Assembly (NCBI GenBank): GCA_031255395.1
Contig: JAIRSQ010000139.1
Coordinates: forward strand, 1 to 11,940
From: Spirochaetaceae bacterium
GTDB lineage: Bacteria; Spirochaetota; Spirochaetia; Treponematales; Breznakiellaceae
Length of the DNA: 11,940 bases
Direction: 5' to 3'
Shown: piece by piece, positions 1 to 6,354 of the stretch
Position numbering within the stretch: position 1 is the stretch's first letter
Layout of the letters: every line of letters starts with the position of its first letter
Made by a program: the position numbers and the translations under genes
The notes under the pieces: generated by a model
Told to the model about the DNA's origin: nothing
The model's database searches: none
What the model saw: the letters and a program-made list of their open reading frames with translations, nothing else

Positions 1-989
1 TCAAGCGTTTCCCTAAAATCGCGCTCAGTTTCGCCCGGAAAGCCCGTAATAATGTCGCAGGCTATGAACGGGTCCTTTTTAACGGAGCGCAGGCGGCCTA
101 TCGCGCCAAGCGCCGCTTCCGGTCCGTAATGCCGTCCCATCCTTTTTAGAATGTTAAGGCTGCCCGACTGGATTGAAAGGTGAAAGTGGGGCCTTACGCG
201 CGGATTTTCGAGCGCCGCAAAAAAATCTTCGGTAAAAATGTCCGGTTCCAGCGAGGAAAGCCTTAATCCGATGCGGTTCGTGCCGGCAAGCAGGCTTTTA
301 AGCAGGACGGGCAAGCCGCCGCAAGCCTTGTTCCACTGCCCTATGTTTACGCCTGTAAGCACGGCCTCCGCCGCGCCGTCGGCTTCGGCGGCGCGCAGCC
401 GCCTGAGCGCTTCCTCAGCGGACAAACTCTTCGCCGGCCCTCGCGCGACGCGTACCAGACAGTAAGCGCAGGAATTGTCGCAGCCGTCCTGTATTTTTAG
501 GAAATAGCGCGAGCGGAAGCCGGCGGGCGCCGCTTCGAACCGAAAAGCGGAGGAAGCGTCCGTTCCGCCGTCCGCGGCGCCGCAAAAACGCTCCAGCGCG
601 GCACGCAACGAAGCTTGGTCGAACGCTCCCTCGCGGGCCAGGATGAGCGGTATGTCCATGACGCGGCTTTTTTGCGTGCCTGGTATCAGGAATACCCGTC
701 GTTCTGAACTTCCGCTTGCCGAAACCTCGATGCCGGCCATGTCCGCTCCTGCGCCGCAACCCGTAACGATGACGCTGCAAAGCGGGTTCCGGTTTAAGGC
801 GGCGCGAATCATGCGGCGGCCTTTTTGTTCCGCTTTCGATGTAACCGCGCAGGTGTTTACTACCAGCAGGCCGGCCTTGACCGCGTCGGCGACTACCGGA
901 AAGCCGGCATTGGCAAAAGCCGCCGCAATCGAGCCGGTTTCGCATTGGTTCAGTTTACAGCCCAATGTTTGGAACGCTATCGGGAGCAA
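1..989 (-). CDS. mtaB: MtaB-type tRNA methylthiotransferase (3' end cut by window)
   Basis: Radical SAM methylthiotransferase, expected to add the 2-methylthio group to N6-threonylcarbamoyladenosine (t6A37) in tRNAs that read ANN codons. About 329 residues are visible of the roughly 430 usual for the family; the frame is still open at base 1. The N-terminal UPF0004 domain has its three cluster cysteines: C11 in TLGCK, C47 in NTCAVT and C78 in TGCGA. The radical SAM motif is C170-DNS-C174-AY-C177. Further family motifs are VLTGVNIG, GLRLSSLEPD, PHFHLSIQSGS and ITGFPGET. I read the frame base by base and found no stop between 987 and 3. The start is TTG at 989, two to six residues ahead of the conserved FQTLGCK; no ATG or GTG is available because an in-frame TAG lies 24 nt upstream. 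That TAG is the stop of the TPR gene, so the two are probably co-transcribed. MtaB is preferred over MiaB because of the TLGCKLNQ and NTCAVT forms. Confidence 0.93.
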   Translation of the reverse strand, partial: MLPIAFQTLGCKLNQCETGSIAAAFANAGFPVVADAVKAGLLVVNTCAVTSKAEQKGRRMIRAALNRNPLCSVIVTGCGAGADMAGIEVSASGSSERRVFLIPGTQKSRVMDIPLILAREGAFDQASLRAALERFCGAADGGTDASSAFRFEAAPAGFRSRYFLKIQDGCDNSCAYCLVRVARGPAKSLSAEEALRRLRAAEADGAAEAVLTGVNIGQWNKACGGLPVLLKSLLAGTNRIGLRLSSLEPDIFTEDFFAALENPRVRPHFHLSIQSGSLNILKRMGRHYGPEAALGAIGRLRSVKKDPFIACDIITGFPGETERDFRETL

Positions 990-1013
990 CTCTGTTTCCG
1001 GTGGTTTCCGCCG

Positions 1014-1652
1014 CTACTGGCGCTGTATAAGGTTGGCGCGCACGCGGTCAAGTCCCCGTCTCGCGTCAGCGAGCTGAGGGTCAAGGGAAAGCGCCTTTTC
1101 ATAGGTTTCGGCTGCCTGGCGCAGTTCACCGGAATTTTCCCGAGCGTAGGCAAGCCGCGTCTGCCAGACAGCGTTTTCCGGCACATAGTGAACCGCCGTC
1201 GACAAGGCTATGTCGGCGTGTTTAAACCGCCCAAGCCGTATATAAATTTCGCCGCTGTAGTAGTAGGCGACGTCTATGCGCTGGCCTTCGGGAGCGAGAT
1301 ATATGTAATCTTGGAAATGTTTTAACGCCTCGCTGTTCCGCCCCTGAAAGTAGCCGATCTCGCCCATAATTTCGATCAGGCGCGCGTCGTAGGGGCTTAT
1401 AGCAAGGGCGGTTTCGGCAGCGGTTCGCGCCTCGTCAAAACGCCGCAGTTTTACGAGCGACCAGCACAGCACAACGTAAGATTCGATATTCTGCCTGTTT
1501 TCCTGAATTTCAGCGCGGCAAATTCCCGCCGCCTCGGCATAGTTGCCGGAGCGGTACGCGGCGAGAGCGTCCGGCTTTGACTGGGCGTTCAAATCGCCGG
1601 TAAAAACGAGCAACCGTATCGTAAAAATAAAAACAAAAAAAATCGGTTTCAT
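1014..1652 (-). CDS. Secreted TPR-repeat protein
   Basis: 212-residue tetratricopeptide-repeat protein of unknown specific role. Residues 1-23 form a signal peptide: a short basic start, a hydrophobic core, and a likely cut after LNA before QS. This puts the mature protein in the periplasm or on a membrane. Residues about 27-195 read as four to five TPR helical pairs, with the usual small and aromatic positions (for example GNYAEAA, LGRFKHAD and AAETYEKALSLDP), so it probably works as a protein-binding scaffold. The ATG at 1652 is the only usable start, since an in-frame TAA lies about a dozen codons upstream. It has no clear Shine-Dalgarno sequence. It sits 68 nt after bactofilin and 24 nt before mtaB. 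Partnership with the bactofilin is only a suggestion from adjacency. Confidence 0.8.
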   Translation of the reverse strand: MKPIFFVFIFTIRLLVFTGDLNAQSKPDALAAYRSGNYAEAAGICRAEIQENRQNIESYVVLCWSLVKLRRFDEARTAAETALAISPYDARLIEIMGEIGYFQGRNSEALKHFQDYIYLAPEGQRIDVAYYYSGEIYIRLGRFKHADIALSTAVHYVPENAVWQTRLAYARENSGELRQAAETYEKALSLDPQLADARRGLDRVRANLIQRQ

Positions 1653-1720
1653 CCGTAATAACCGCGTGTCCGAAAACCGTACGGTTTAGGGAAGCCTCCG
1701 GCATTAACCCTGACAGCGTT

Positions 1721-2080
1721 TCATGCCGGCGTCCGCGCCATAGTGCAGTTCCCGTTAAACAGACAACCCGTCTCCATGTTGATTTCGGGCGTGACGACAT
1801 TCCCTTCGAGTTCGCCTGTGAGCGTGATTTCCACATGCTCAGTCGCGGAAACATTGCCCTCGACCGACCCCTTAATTATTACCCTGTCAGCGTTTATATT
1901 GGCCTTGACCAGCGCTCGCTCGTCAATCAGCAACACTCCTGTCGCGTCAATCTCGCCTGAAAATTTGCCGCGCACCAGAAACGATTTTTCAAAATTGAGC
2001 GTCCCAGTAAAATCAATGTCCGGCGACATCGCGGTATCAAAATCGTCATCTTCCAGCAAATCGTTATGATTGTCAATCAT
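1721..2080 (-). CDS. Bactofilin (polymer-forming cytoskeletal protein)
   Basis: 119-residue bactofilin (DUF583 family). These proteins self-assemble without nucleotide into filaments, often at the membrane, and scaffold cell-shape or envelope enzymes. Residues about 23-113 show the repetitive beta-helix pattern: short strands with Gly turns, as in FTGTLNFEKSFLVRGKFSGEI, then GVLLIDERA, ADRVIIKGSVEGNV and ITLTGELEGNV. The roughly 20 residues before the core are acidic (LLEDDDFD) and unstructured, as is usual for the family. It is a small family member with a short tail. The ATG at 2080 is preceded by a -10 box 6 nt away and has no Shine-Dalgarno sequence, so the mRNA may be leaderless. It heads the minus-strand set bactofilin-TPR-mtaB. 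Confidence 0.9.
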   Translation of the reverse strand: MIDNHNDLLEDDDFDTAMSPDIDFTGTLNFEKSFLVRGKFSGEIDATGVLLIDERALVKANINADRVIIKGSVEGNVSATEHVEITLTGELEGNVVTPEINMETGCLFNGNCTMARTPA

Positions 2081-2086
2081 ATTTTC

Positions 2087-2115
2087 ATTCTACAGCCTGC
2101 TCGCCGTCTAGTAAA
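2087..2115 (-). promoter_or_regulatory. Predicted sigma70 promoter of the bactofilin gene
   Basis: Read on the minus strand, TTTACT (2115-2110), a 17-nt spacer, then TAGAAT (2092-2087). Standard spacing puts +1 at 2080, the A of the bactofilin ATG, which would make the transcript leaderless. The -35 is a 4/6 match and the -10 is 5/6. Confidence 0.5.
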
Positions 2116-2248
2116 GAGCCCCGCTTTTGCGCCCGCCGTTTTGCCGATGCCGCGCGTAAGAGAAGCCTGTCGCGTTTTAAGAGGGTAGGGGAGGGCGGCT
2201 GCAAAAGTTCCTAAAATGAGGCCCCTGAACGGCAGACAACGCGCAACC

Positions 2249-2277
2249 TTGACAATGGACGCGGGGCCGCGTAAAAT
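2249..2277 (+). promoter_or_regulatory. Upstream promoter P1 of the acidic-protein gene
   Basis: TTGACA (2249-2254), a 17-nt spacer, then TAAAAT (2272-2277). The -35 is perfect and the -10 is 5/6. The spacer contains the palindrome ACGCGG-GG-CCGCGT (2259-2272), placed like a repressor operator. The predicted +1 is near 2284, inside the long inverted repeat 2278-2324. The rest of the divergent gap to its left (2116-2248) shows nothing I recognise. Confidence 0.55.
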
Positions 2278-2324
2278 CCGAATTGCGTGCCGGCAGAACG
2301 AAAGCTTTACCGGCACGCAATCGG
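2278..2324. repeat. Perfect 12-bp inverted repeat (hairpin) between P1 and P2
   Basis: ATTGCGTGCCGG (2282-2293) and CCGGCACGCAAT (2310-2321) are exact reverse complements with a 16-nt loop. Allowing one bulged A at 2281, the stem grows by CCG/CGG to 15 pairs. No T-run follows on the plus strand, so it is not an ordinary intrinsic terminator for P1. It could be a 5' hairpin, an operator, or an attenuator. Confidence 0.8.
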
Positions 2325-2344
2325 GATAGGAGAAAAAAAATTTC

Positions 2345-2373
2345 TTGACAGAAACCGCGCCTTAAACTATGTT
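2345..2373 (+). promoter_or_regulatory. Proximal promoter P2 of the acidic-protein gene
   Basis: TTGACA (2345-2350), a 17-nt spacer, then TATGTT (2368-2373). The -35 is perfect and the spacing ideal. The predicted +1 is near 2380, giving a leader of about 66 nt. An A-rich stretch (2332-2339) lies just upstream, like an UP element. Confidence 0.65.
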
Positions 2374-2382
2374 TTTTATGTG

Positions 2383-2406
2383 CCGTTTCAATAAATTTTG
2401 AAACGG
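2383..2406. repeat. 9-bp inverted repeat at the predicted 5' end of the P2 transcript
   Basis: CCGTTTCAA (2383-2391), TAAATT, TTGAAACGG (2398-2406) is a perfect inverted repeat with a 6-nt A/T loop, about three bases after the predicted P2 start. As RNA it would form a 5'-terminal stem that could protect the mRNA. As DNA it has the form of a dimeric-regulator operator overlapping the initiation region. No T-run follows. Confidence 0.75.
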
Positions 2407-2445
2407 TGCCATTTTATTAACAATTTAACTTTAACGGAGAGTATT

Positions 2446-2718
2446 ATGGTACTGAAAAATGTCAATGCCTATGCTTTTGCGGCTATAGGCTACGCGATGG
2501 AGGCTCTGGTCACGCTTTTTTACGCTAAACCGGCATATCCCTGTCTGTCGTCCTTCGATGACGATGACGAGGATTACGCCGGCGACGAAGATTTCGATGA
2601 TGACGACGAAGATTTCGATGACGATGATTTTGACGATGAGGATGACGACTTCGATGGTGACGAAGATGACGATTTTGATGATGAGGACTTTGACGAGGAG
2701 GACGACGAGGACGATTAG
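2446..2718 (+). CDS. Small protein with hydrophobic head and Phe-punctuated poly-Asp/Glu tail
   Basis: 90 residues; I do not recognise the family. Residues 5-36 are mostly uncharged (NVNAYAFAAIGYAMEALVTL and on), with only E19 and K28 charged, and could be an amphipathic or membrane-contacting helix. Residues 38-90 hold 43 Asp/Glu out of 53; the exceptions are six Phe at uneven 5-8 residue steps, one Tyr, one Ala and two Gly. The start is the ATG at 2446, with GGAG at 2436-2439 and 6-nt spacing; an in-frame TTG at 2398 lies within the leader hairpin and is unlikely. Asp uses both GAT and GAC, so the tail is not a simple DNA microsatellite and appears selected at the protein level. The tandem near-consensus promoters suggest strong expression. 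Possible roles are cation binding, DNA or histone-like mimicry, or chaperoning of basic proteins; none is shown by the sequence. Confidence 0.8.
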   Translation: MVLKNVNAYAFAAIGYAMEALVTLFYAKPAYPCLSSFDDDDEDYAGDEDFDDDDEDFDDDDFDDEDDDFDGDEDDDFDDEDFDEEDDEDD

Positions 2719-2726
2719 CGACATCT

Positions 2727-2779
2727 CGCGCGCGGAAACCGTCCAGATGTTCGTTTGGACATCAAGATTCCGGCGCGCG
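2727..2779. terminator. Large GC-rich hairpin between convergent gene ends
   Basis: CGCGCGCGG (2727-2735) pairs with CCGGCGCGCG (2770-2779) apart from one extra G. A nested stem GTCCA (2741-2745) / TGGAC (2756-2760) lies inside. It fills the short gap between the acidic gene (plus strand, ends 2718) and sir2 (minus strand, ends 2786). There is no T-run on either side, so termination is inferred from position and structure only. Confidence 0.35.
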
Positions 2780-2785
2780 GGACTG

Positions 2786-3529
2786 TCAGCCTAGCAGTTC
2801 TTTAAGCCCTTTGAAAACCGATTCCAGACTTTCAAAGCGCATATCGGCGCGGCTGTCTAGCGGCGTTGCTCCCTCGTTCACGATGACCAGTTTTCCGCCG
2901 TGTCGCAACGCGCTTTCCGGTATGCCTGCGGCGGGATAAACGGTAAGGCTCGTTCCCAGCACCAGCATCAGATCGGCGGACGAGGCTTCCGCCTCAGCCT
3001 CGCGCAGCGCGTTGGCAGGCAGCCTTTCCCCGAAAAACGTGATGGCGGGTTTTAGCGCTCTGCCGCAATTCGGGCAACGCGGCATTTCGCCCTTCTTGAC
3101 TATGGCGGCGGCTTCCGCAAAGCTCATCCTGACGCCGCCGCAGGAAAGGCAGTAATGCGGGTCAGGAGAGCCGTGTACCTCGATCACGCGGCGGCTACCG
3201 CCTTTTTGGTGCAGCATATCGATGTTCTGCGTTATGACAGCCTTCACAAGGCCGCGTTTTTCCATGTCGCCGAGCGTTGTGTGAACAATGGAGGCAGGGC
3301 GTTCGTCCGCGTTGTAGATGAAAGCTCCCGCGGTTTTGTAGTAAAACGACGGATCCTGTTCAAAATAATCAATGTCGAACATTTTTTCCGCGTCCATATC
3401 GTTGTACAGCCCGTTCTTGCCGCGAAAGTCTCTGATACCGGACAACGTGCTAACGCCGGCTCCTGTCAGCGCTACGCAGTGTTTCGCCGCGCTGATCCTG
3501 TCAAATAACGTTTTAATGTCACTTTGCAA
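2786..3529 (-). CDS. cobB: Sir2-family NAD-dependent protein deacylase
   Basis: Sirtuin that removes acyl groups from lysine using NAD+, giving nicotinamide and O-acetyl-ADP-ribose; cytoplasmic. With the TTG start at 3529 it is 247 residues, the usual bacterial length. Motifs in order: GAGVSTLSGIRDFRG (23-37, NAD binding), TQNIDMLHQKGG (100-111), catalytic H119 in VHGS, a zinc site of C127xxC130 and C152xxC155, GTSLTVYPAAG, and IVNEG. The YxxR pair that marks desuccinylase-type (class III) sirtuins is not seen where I would expect it (FYYKT, 62-66), so deacetylation is the likelier activity. The frame stays open to an ATG at 3580, but that would overlap the rsfS end, and the ideal AGGAGG at 3540-3535 sits 5 nt before the TTG. 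It is the last gene of the operon, 20 nt after rsfS. Confidence 0.93.
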   Translation of the reverse strand: MQSDIKTLFDRISAAKHCVALTGAGVSTLSGIRDFRGKNGLYNDMDAEKMFDIDYFEQDPSFYYKTAGAFIYNADERPASIVHTTLGDMEKRGLVKAVITQNIDMLHQKGGSRRVIEVHGSPDPHYCLSCGGVRMSFAEAAAIVKKGEMPRCPNCGRALKPAITFFGERLPANALREAEAEASSADLMLVLGTSLTVYPAAGIPESALRHGGKLVIVNEGATPLDSRADMRFESLESVFKGLKELLG

Positions 3530-3534
3530 TACGA

Positions 3535-3540
3535 CCTCCT
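3535..3540 (-). promoter_or_regulatory. Consensus ribosome binding site that fixes the sir2 start
   Basis: AGGAGG on the minus strand, 5 nt ahead of TTG (3529-3527). It is the strongest Shine-Dalgarno I found in the window and argues for the 247-residue form over the longer ATG-initiated one. Confidence 0.85.
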
Positions 3541-3549
3541 GCCCGGCGG

Positions 3550-3960
3550 TTACAGCCTTGTAAAACTGCCGCCGTTCCAAAGATTTTCCAATTCATAAAA
3601 TGAACGCGATTCTTCCGTCATAAGATGTATAGCCATGAAACCCAGATCGTAAACGTCCCAGTTGTCGTTTCTCGCTGTTTTCCCGTGCCCGCGCGGAACC
3701 GGCAGTTTGTTTTCAGCCGCGAATTCCTTGATATACCGCTGTAAACCAGAAAGATGAGCGCCGCTCGAAACTGTCGCGATGACAAAAAAATCCGTCCACA
3801 TCGAAAGCGGACGCAGGTCTATGACTACTACATCGCCGCCCTTATGTTCCTGCAACAGGCAGGCCAATTCTATCGCGACGCGTTTTTCCTCGTCAGTTCC
3901 GCCGTCCGCAACCAAGCCGGCATTCTGTTCAGTCCCGTCAGCTTTGTGTGTGTCGTCCAT
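3550..3960 (-). CDS. rsfS: Ribosome silencing factor RsfS (YbeB/Iojap)
   Basis: 136 residues. RsfS binds L14 on the large ribosomal subunit and blocks joining with the 30S subunit when nutrients are low. The Iojap core runs from about residue 25 to 130, with the family signatures VVVIDLRPLSMWTDFFVIAT, SSGAHLSGLQRYI, a Trp-Asp-Val-Tyr-Asp-Leu-Gly strand (WDVYDLGFMAIHLMT) and the ending FYELENLW. The first 24 residues are a poorly conserved polar lead. The start is the ATG at 3960, with AAGGA 5 nt upstream. It overlaps the end of the LCP gene by 23 nt, which suggests translational coupling. The gene order nadD-(yqeK)-(LCP)-rsfS is common in several phyla. Confidence 0.95.
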   Translation of the reverse strand: MDDTHKADGTEQNAGLVADGGTDEEKRVAIELACLLQEHKGGDVVVIDLRPLSMWTDFFVIATVSSGAHLSGLQRYIKEFAAENKLPVPRGHGKTARNDNWDVYDLGFMAIHLMTEESRSFYELENLWNGGSFTRL

Positions 3961-5164
3961 TGAAATCCTTGCCTATGATGAGCGTAAAATCCGCCTTGTA
4001 TTCATAATTTTCCAGCGTTACAGCCGCGCCGTTTCCCTCAAATTTGCCGTTGTCATGCGCCGGCACTACCCGCTTGCAGTTTATGATTCCCGCAAACCTC
4101 TCCGCCTCCGCGCTGAAATTGGAACGGTCTATTATCTCCGTGAATTCATAATCGTTGCCGGATGCGTTGCCTATGTTTATTACGTCGTAACCGAAACCGC
4201 GAATCAAATCCGCAGTTCGTCCGGCAAGGCCCGCGACCTCCGTGCCGTTTAGCACTTCAACCGTAAAAACCCTGTTGCCGCCCGCGCCGCCGTTAATTCG
4301 CGCCAAAGAGCTTAGAGTCTGGCGCGCGATTTCTTTTATCAGACTGCCGTCATAGTACGGAAACAGCAACTGCTGGCCGGAAACTTCGCGGATATTGCCG
4401 CCAATCGACGTTATGCTGAAACGGTCGGTATCTATATAGTTCAGTTCGTCAAAGAACAGCGGCAGAACGCGCCCGCCCATGTTCGTTTCCGCGTAATTTT
4501 TAAAGAGACGAATCACTTCTGGACTTTTCAGATAATCTTTTTTTTCGCCTATTCGATTCAAAAAACCCGTAAAGAACCGCTGGTTACGCTGTTCCGGCGT
4601 CTCAATGTCATAATCGGGATTTTGATAGCAAAGGTATTCAAACGTTTTATATCCGTCAAGTTTGGTAAAACCGGATGAAAAAAGAACAGCGTCTTCATTG
4701 TCCGGCATTCTTATATCGCCAGGTATGAATACGTTTACTCCTTCCAGAAGGTCGACAATCTTGCCAAGATTATGCATATTGATTACAAAATTATAGTTTA
4801 CCTTAATATCGAACAGCTTTTCGACTTCTTCCGTATACGGGGCGATTCTGCCGGTCTTGTACACCGTGTCTATGCGGTCCACGCGCCCAATCTGGCGCAG
4901 AATGAGACCGAGTTTCCCAGGCACTTCGAAGGCCGCCGCCTGCCGCGTGCTCTGATTGTAAAGCAGCAGGTATGAGCCTAGAGGCTTGCCTTCATGCTCG
5001 ATAATAAAAAGCGCGGTGATTGCCCTGCCGTCTTCAAAACCGGTTCCCATATAATCGCGGTTAAGCGCTAAAACCGACGCCGCTATGGACGCCGCGACGA
5101 TCAAAACGATTCCGGCAAGAATGAAAACGCTAAAATCAATATGTTTCTTCATGGTTAATTTCAT
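3938..5164 (-). CDS. Membrane-anchored LCP-like protein with LytR_C domain
   Basis: 408 residues. One N-terminal membrane helix (about 12-34) leaves the rest outside the cytoplasm. Residues about 46-290 match the LytR-CpsA-Psr fold (alternating AITALFII, SYLLLYN, NYNFVINMHNLGKIVDLLEGVNVFIP), and 299-400 match the LytR_C domain, starting VFTVEVLNGTEVAGLA. LCP enzymes move glycopolymers from lipid carriers to the cell wall. Here the first two catalytic motifs are eroded: where active members have RSDT and PRDT, this has RAIT (47-50) and PGKL (82-85). The later motif QRNQR (192-196), matching the RxxRQ region, is kept. Function is therefore uncertain: divergent transferase or binding protein. 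The start is M1 at 5164 or M5 at 5152; neither has a strong Shine-Dalgarno. It overlaps nadD-yqeK (29 nt from M1) and rsfS (23 nt). Confidence 0.82.
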   Translation of the reverse strand: MKLTMKKHIDFSVFILAGIVLIVAASIAASVLALNRDYMGTGFEDGRAITALFIIEHEGKPLGSYLLLYNQSTRQAAAFEVPGKLGLILRQIGRVDRIDTVYKTGRIAPYTEEVEKLFDIKVNYNFVINMHNLGKIVDLLEGVNVFIPGDIRMPDNEDAVLFSSGFTKLDGYKTFEYLCYQNPDYDIETPEQRNQRFFTGFLNRIGEKKDYLKSPEVIRLFKNYAETNMGGRVLPLFFDELNYIDTDRFSITSIGGNIREVSGQQLLFPYYDGSLIKEIARQTLSSLARINGGAGGNRVFTVEVLNGTEVAGLAGRTADLIRGFGYDVINIGNASGNDYEFTEIIDRSNFSAEAERFAGIINCKRVVPAHDNGKFEGNGAAVTLENYEYKADFTLIIGKDFNGRHTQS

Positions 5165-6353
5165 CGCGCAGTTTTAAGGTTTCTTCCTGCACCGTCAAGC
5201 CGCGTTCAAGCAGCCAGTTGACGGTAGCGTTAAACACTACGGCGAACAACGCTTCCAGCGTTAGCCGCCTGCCTTCATCGCCAAAGGCGAGCCGCCGCAA
5301 ACGCGGATCTACCGTTGTCCGCGCCGCTTCTATTTTATCGGCAATGTAAACGATTTTTGCAAGCGCTCCCATGTTCCGTTTTCCGGTCGTATGGCAGCGT
5401 ACCGCTTCGATTATGCCGTCGTCATTCACGCCGAATTTTTCCTGTATCAGCGTCGCCGCCGCCCTGCCATGCATCAGGGCGGGTTTTTCCTGCTCCAAAT
5501 CCGTTATCTCCTCCCCGTCCCTCAGCGCGTATTCGACAATCTTGTCGACGGCAAAATCTTTGCAAATATCGTGGGTAATTCCGGCTAAGCAGGCTTTGTC
5601 GCTGTCAAGGCCGAAACGCTCCGCAAGATCGGAGGAGTGCAGCGCGACATTGCGCGAATGTATAAAACGGTACGGATTCATCATGCCGCGAGCCGTATCC
5701 TCGGCGCGGCGTATCGAAGCGGAAATTCCGCCCGCGTTCACGCCGCCTTTTTCATCCGCGTCTGCGCTGTCTGTTTCAACCTTGCGTGCCCCGTAAAAGC
5801 CGCGTTCCGCTATTATCCGCCTTGCGCCGTCCGGCACAAGCGGCCTCCAGTCGCCGTCTTCCCGTATCAAATCCCGCACTGAACCGGAAGACATATCCAT
5901 GATAGCGTTCTTTAGATAAACGCAAGGATACGGGAACAAAACCCGCGCGGACGACAGGCGGCTTGCGATTATAATGTCCGCTTCCCGCGCTATCAGAGCC
6001 GCGTCCTTCCACTGCGGGAAGGACGCGGCGAGGTCGTCTCCCAATATCAGGGCGGGCTTGCCGTCAAACTGGTAGCGCTCCCTCATGTCGCGCAACGTGT
6101 CTATCGTATAGGAAACCCCCTCCCGCAGTATCTCGCAGGCGTCGACGGTAAAGCGGCGGTCGCCGGAAATCGCGGACAGCAGCATCAAAAGGCGCTCTTC
6201 AGCCGTTTCGCCCTGCCGGCTCGGTTTGAACGGCGACTGGTACGCCGGCACAAGGATGACTCTGCCGTAACCGAGCGGCAGCGTTGCAAGTGCCGCTCCC
6301 AAATGCCCGTTATGCACCGGATCGAAGCTGCCGCCCAGAATAGCGTACTTCAA
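5136..6353 (-). CDS. nadD: NadD-YqeK fusion: NaMN adenylyltransferase plus HD-domain Ap4A hydrolase
   Basis: 405 residues with two enzymes in one chain. Residues 1 to about 190 are nicotinate mononucleotide adenylyltransferase (NaMN + ATP to deamido-NAD): GGSFDPVHNGHL with HNGH at 14-17, ILGDD at 103-107, and SSGSVR at 155-160 as the ISSTxIR-type ATP motif. A charged linker follows (about 191-225). Residues 228-400 are an HD hydrolase of the YqeK family, which cleaves diadenosine tetraphosphate symmetrically to ADP; visible metal ligands are H232, H261-D262, H295, H321 and D339. In many bacteria these are separate adjacent genes. The start is TTG at 6353, because the conserved KYAILGGSFDP begins right after it; it lies 1 nt after the obg stop. 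The end overlaps the LCP gene. Both activities look intact. Confidence 0.92.
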   Translation of the reverse strand: MKYAILGGSFDPVHNGHLGAALATLPLGYGRVILVPAYQSPFKPSRQGETAEERLLMLLSAISGDRRFTVDACEILREGVSYTIDTLRDMRERYQFDGKPALILGDDLAASFPQWKDAALIAREADIIIASRLSSARVLFPYPCVYLKNAIMDMSSGSVRDLIREDGDWRPLVPDGARRIIAERGFYGARKVETDSADADEKGGVNAGGISASIRRAEDTARGMMNPYRFIHSRNVALHSSDLAERFGLDSDKACLAGITHDICKDFAVDKIVEYALRDGEEITDLEQEKPALMHGRAAATLIQEKFGVNDDGIIEAVRCHTTGKRNMGALAKIVYIADKIEAARTTVDPRLRRLAFGDEGRRLTLEALFAVVFNATVNWLLERGLTVQEETLKLRDEINHEETY

Positions 6354-6354
6354 A

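Noticed and set aside
415..945. 176-residue open frame on the minus strand
   Set aside because: It lies in another frame of mtaB, whose radical SAM motifs are clear in the correct frame; Arg/Gly-rich composition is typical of a shadow.
2077..2316. 79-residue open frame on the minus strand upstream of bactofilin
   Set aside because: It overlaps the bactofilin promoter and start and the 12-bp inverted repeat, has no ribosome binding site and no recognisable domain.
2558..2718. Possible CRISPR or tandem DNA repeat in the acidic region
   Set aside because: Units vary in length and codon choice and encode a continuous acidic tail; no constant repeat or spacer structure.
2431..2724. 97-residue minus-strand frame rich in Val and Ile, looking like a membrane protein
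   Set aside because: It is the antisense of the GAT/GAC repeats of the acidic gene, which automatically gives ATC/GTC codons; no ribosome binding site.
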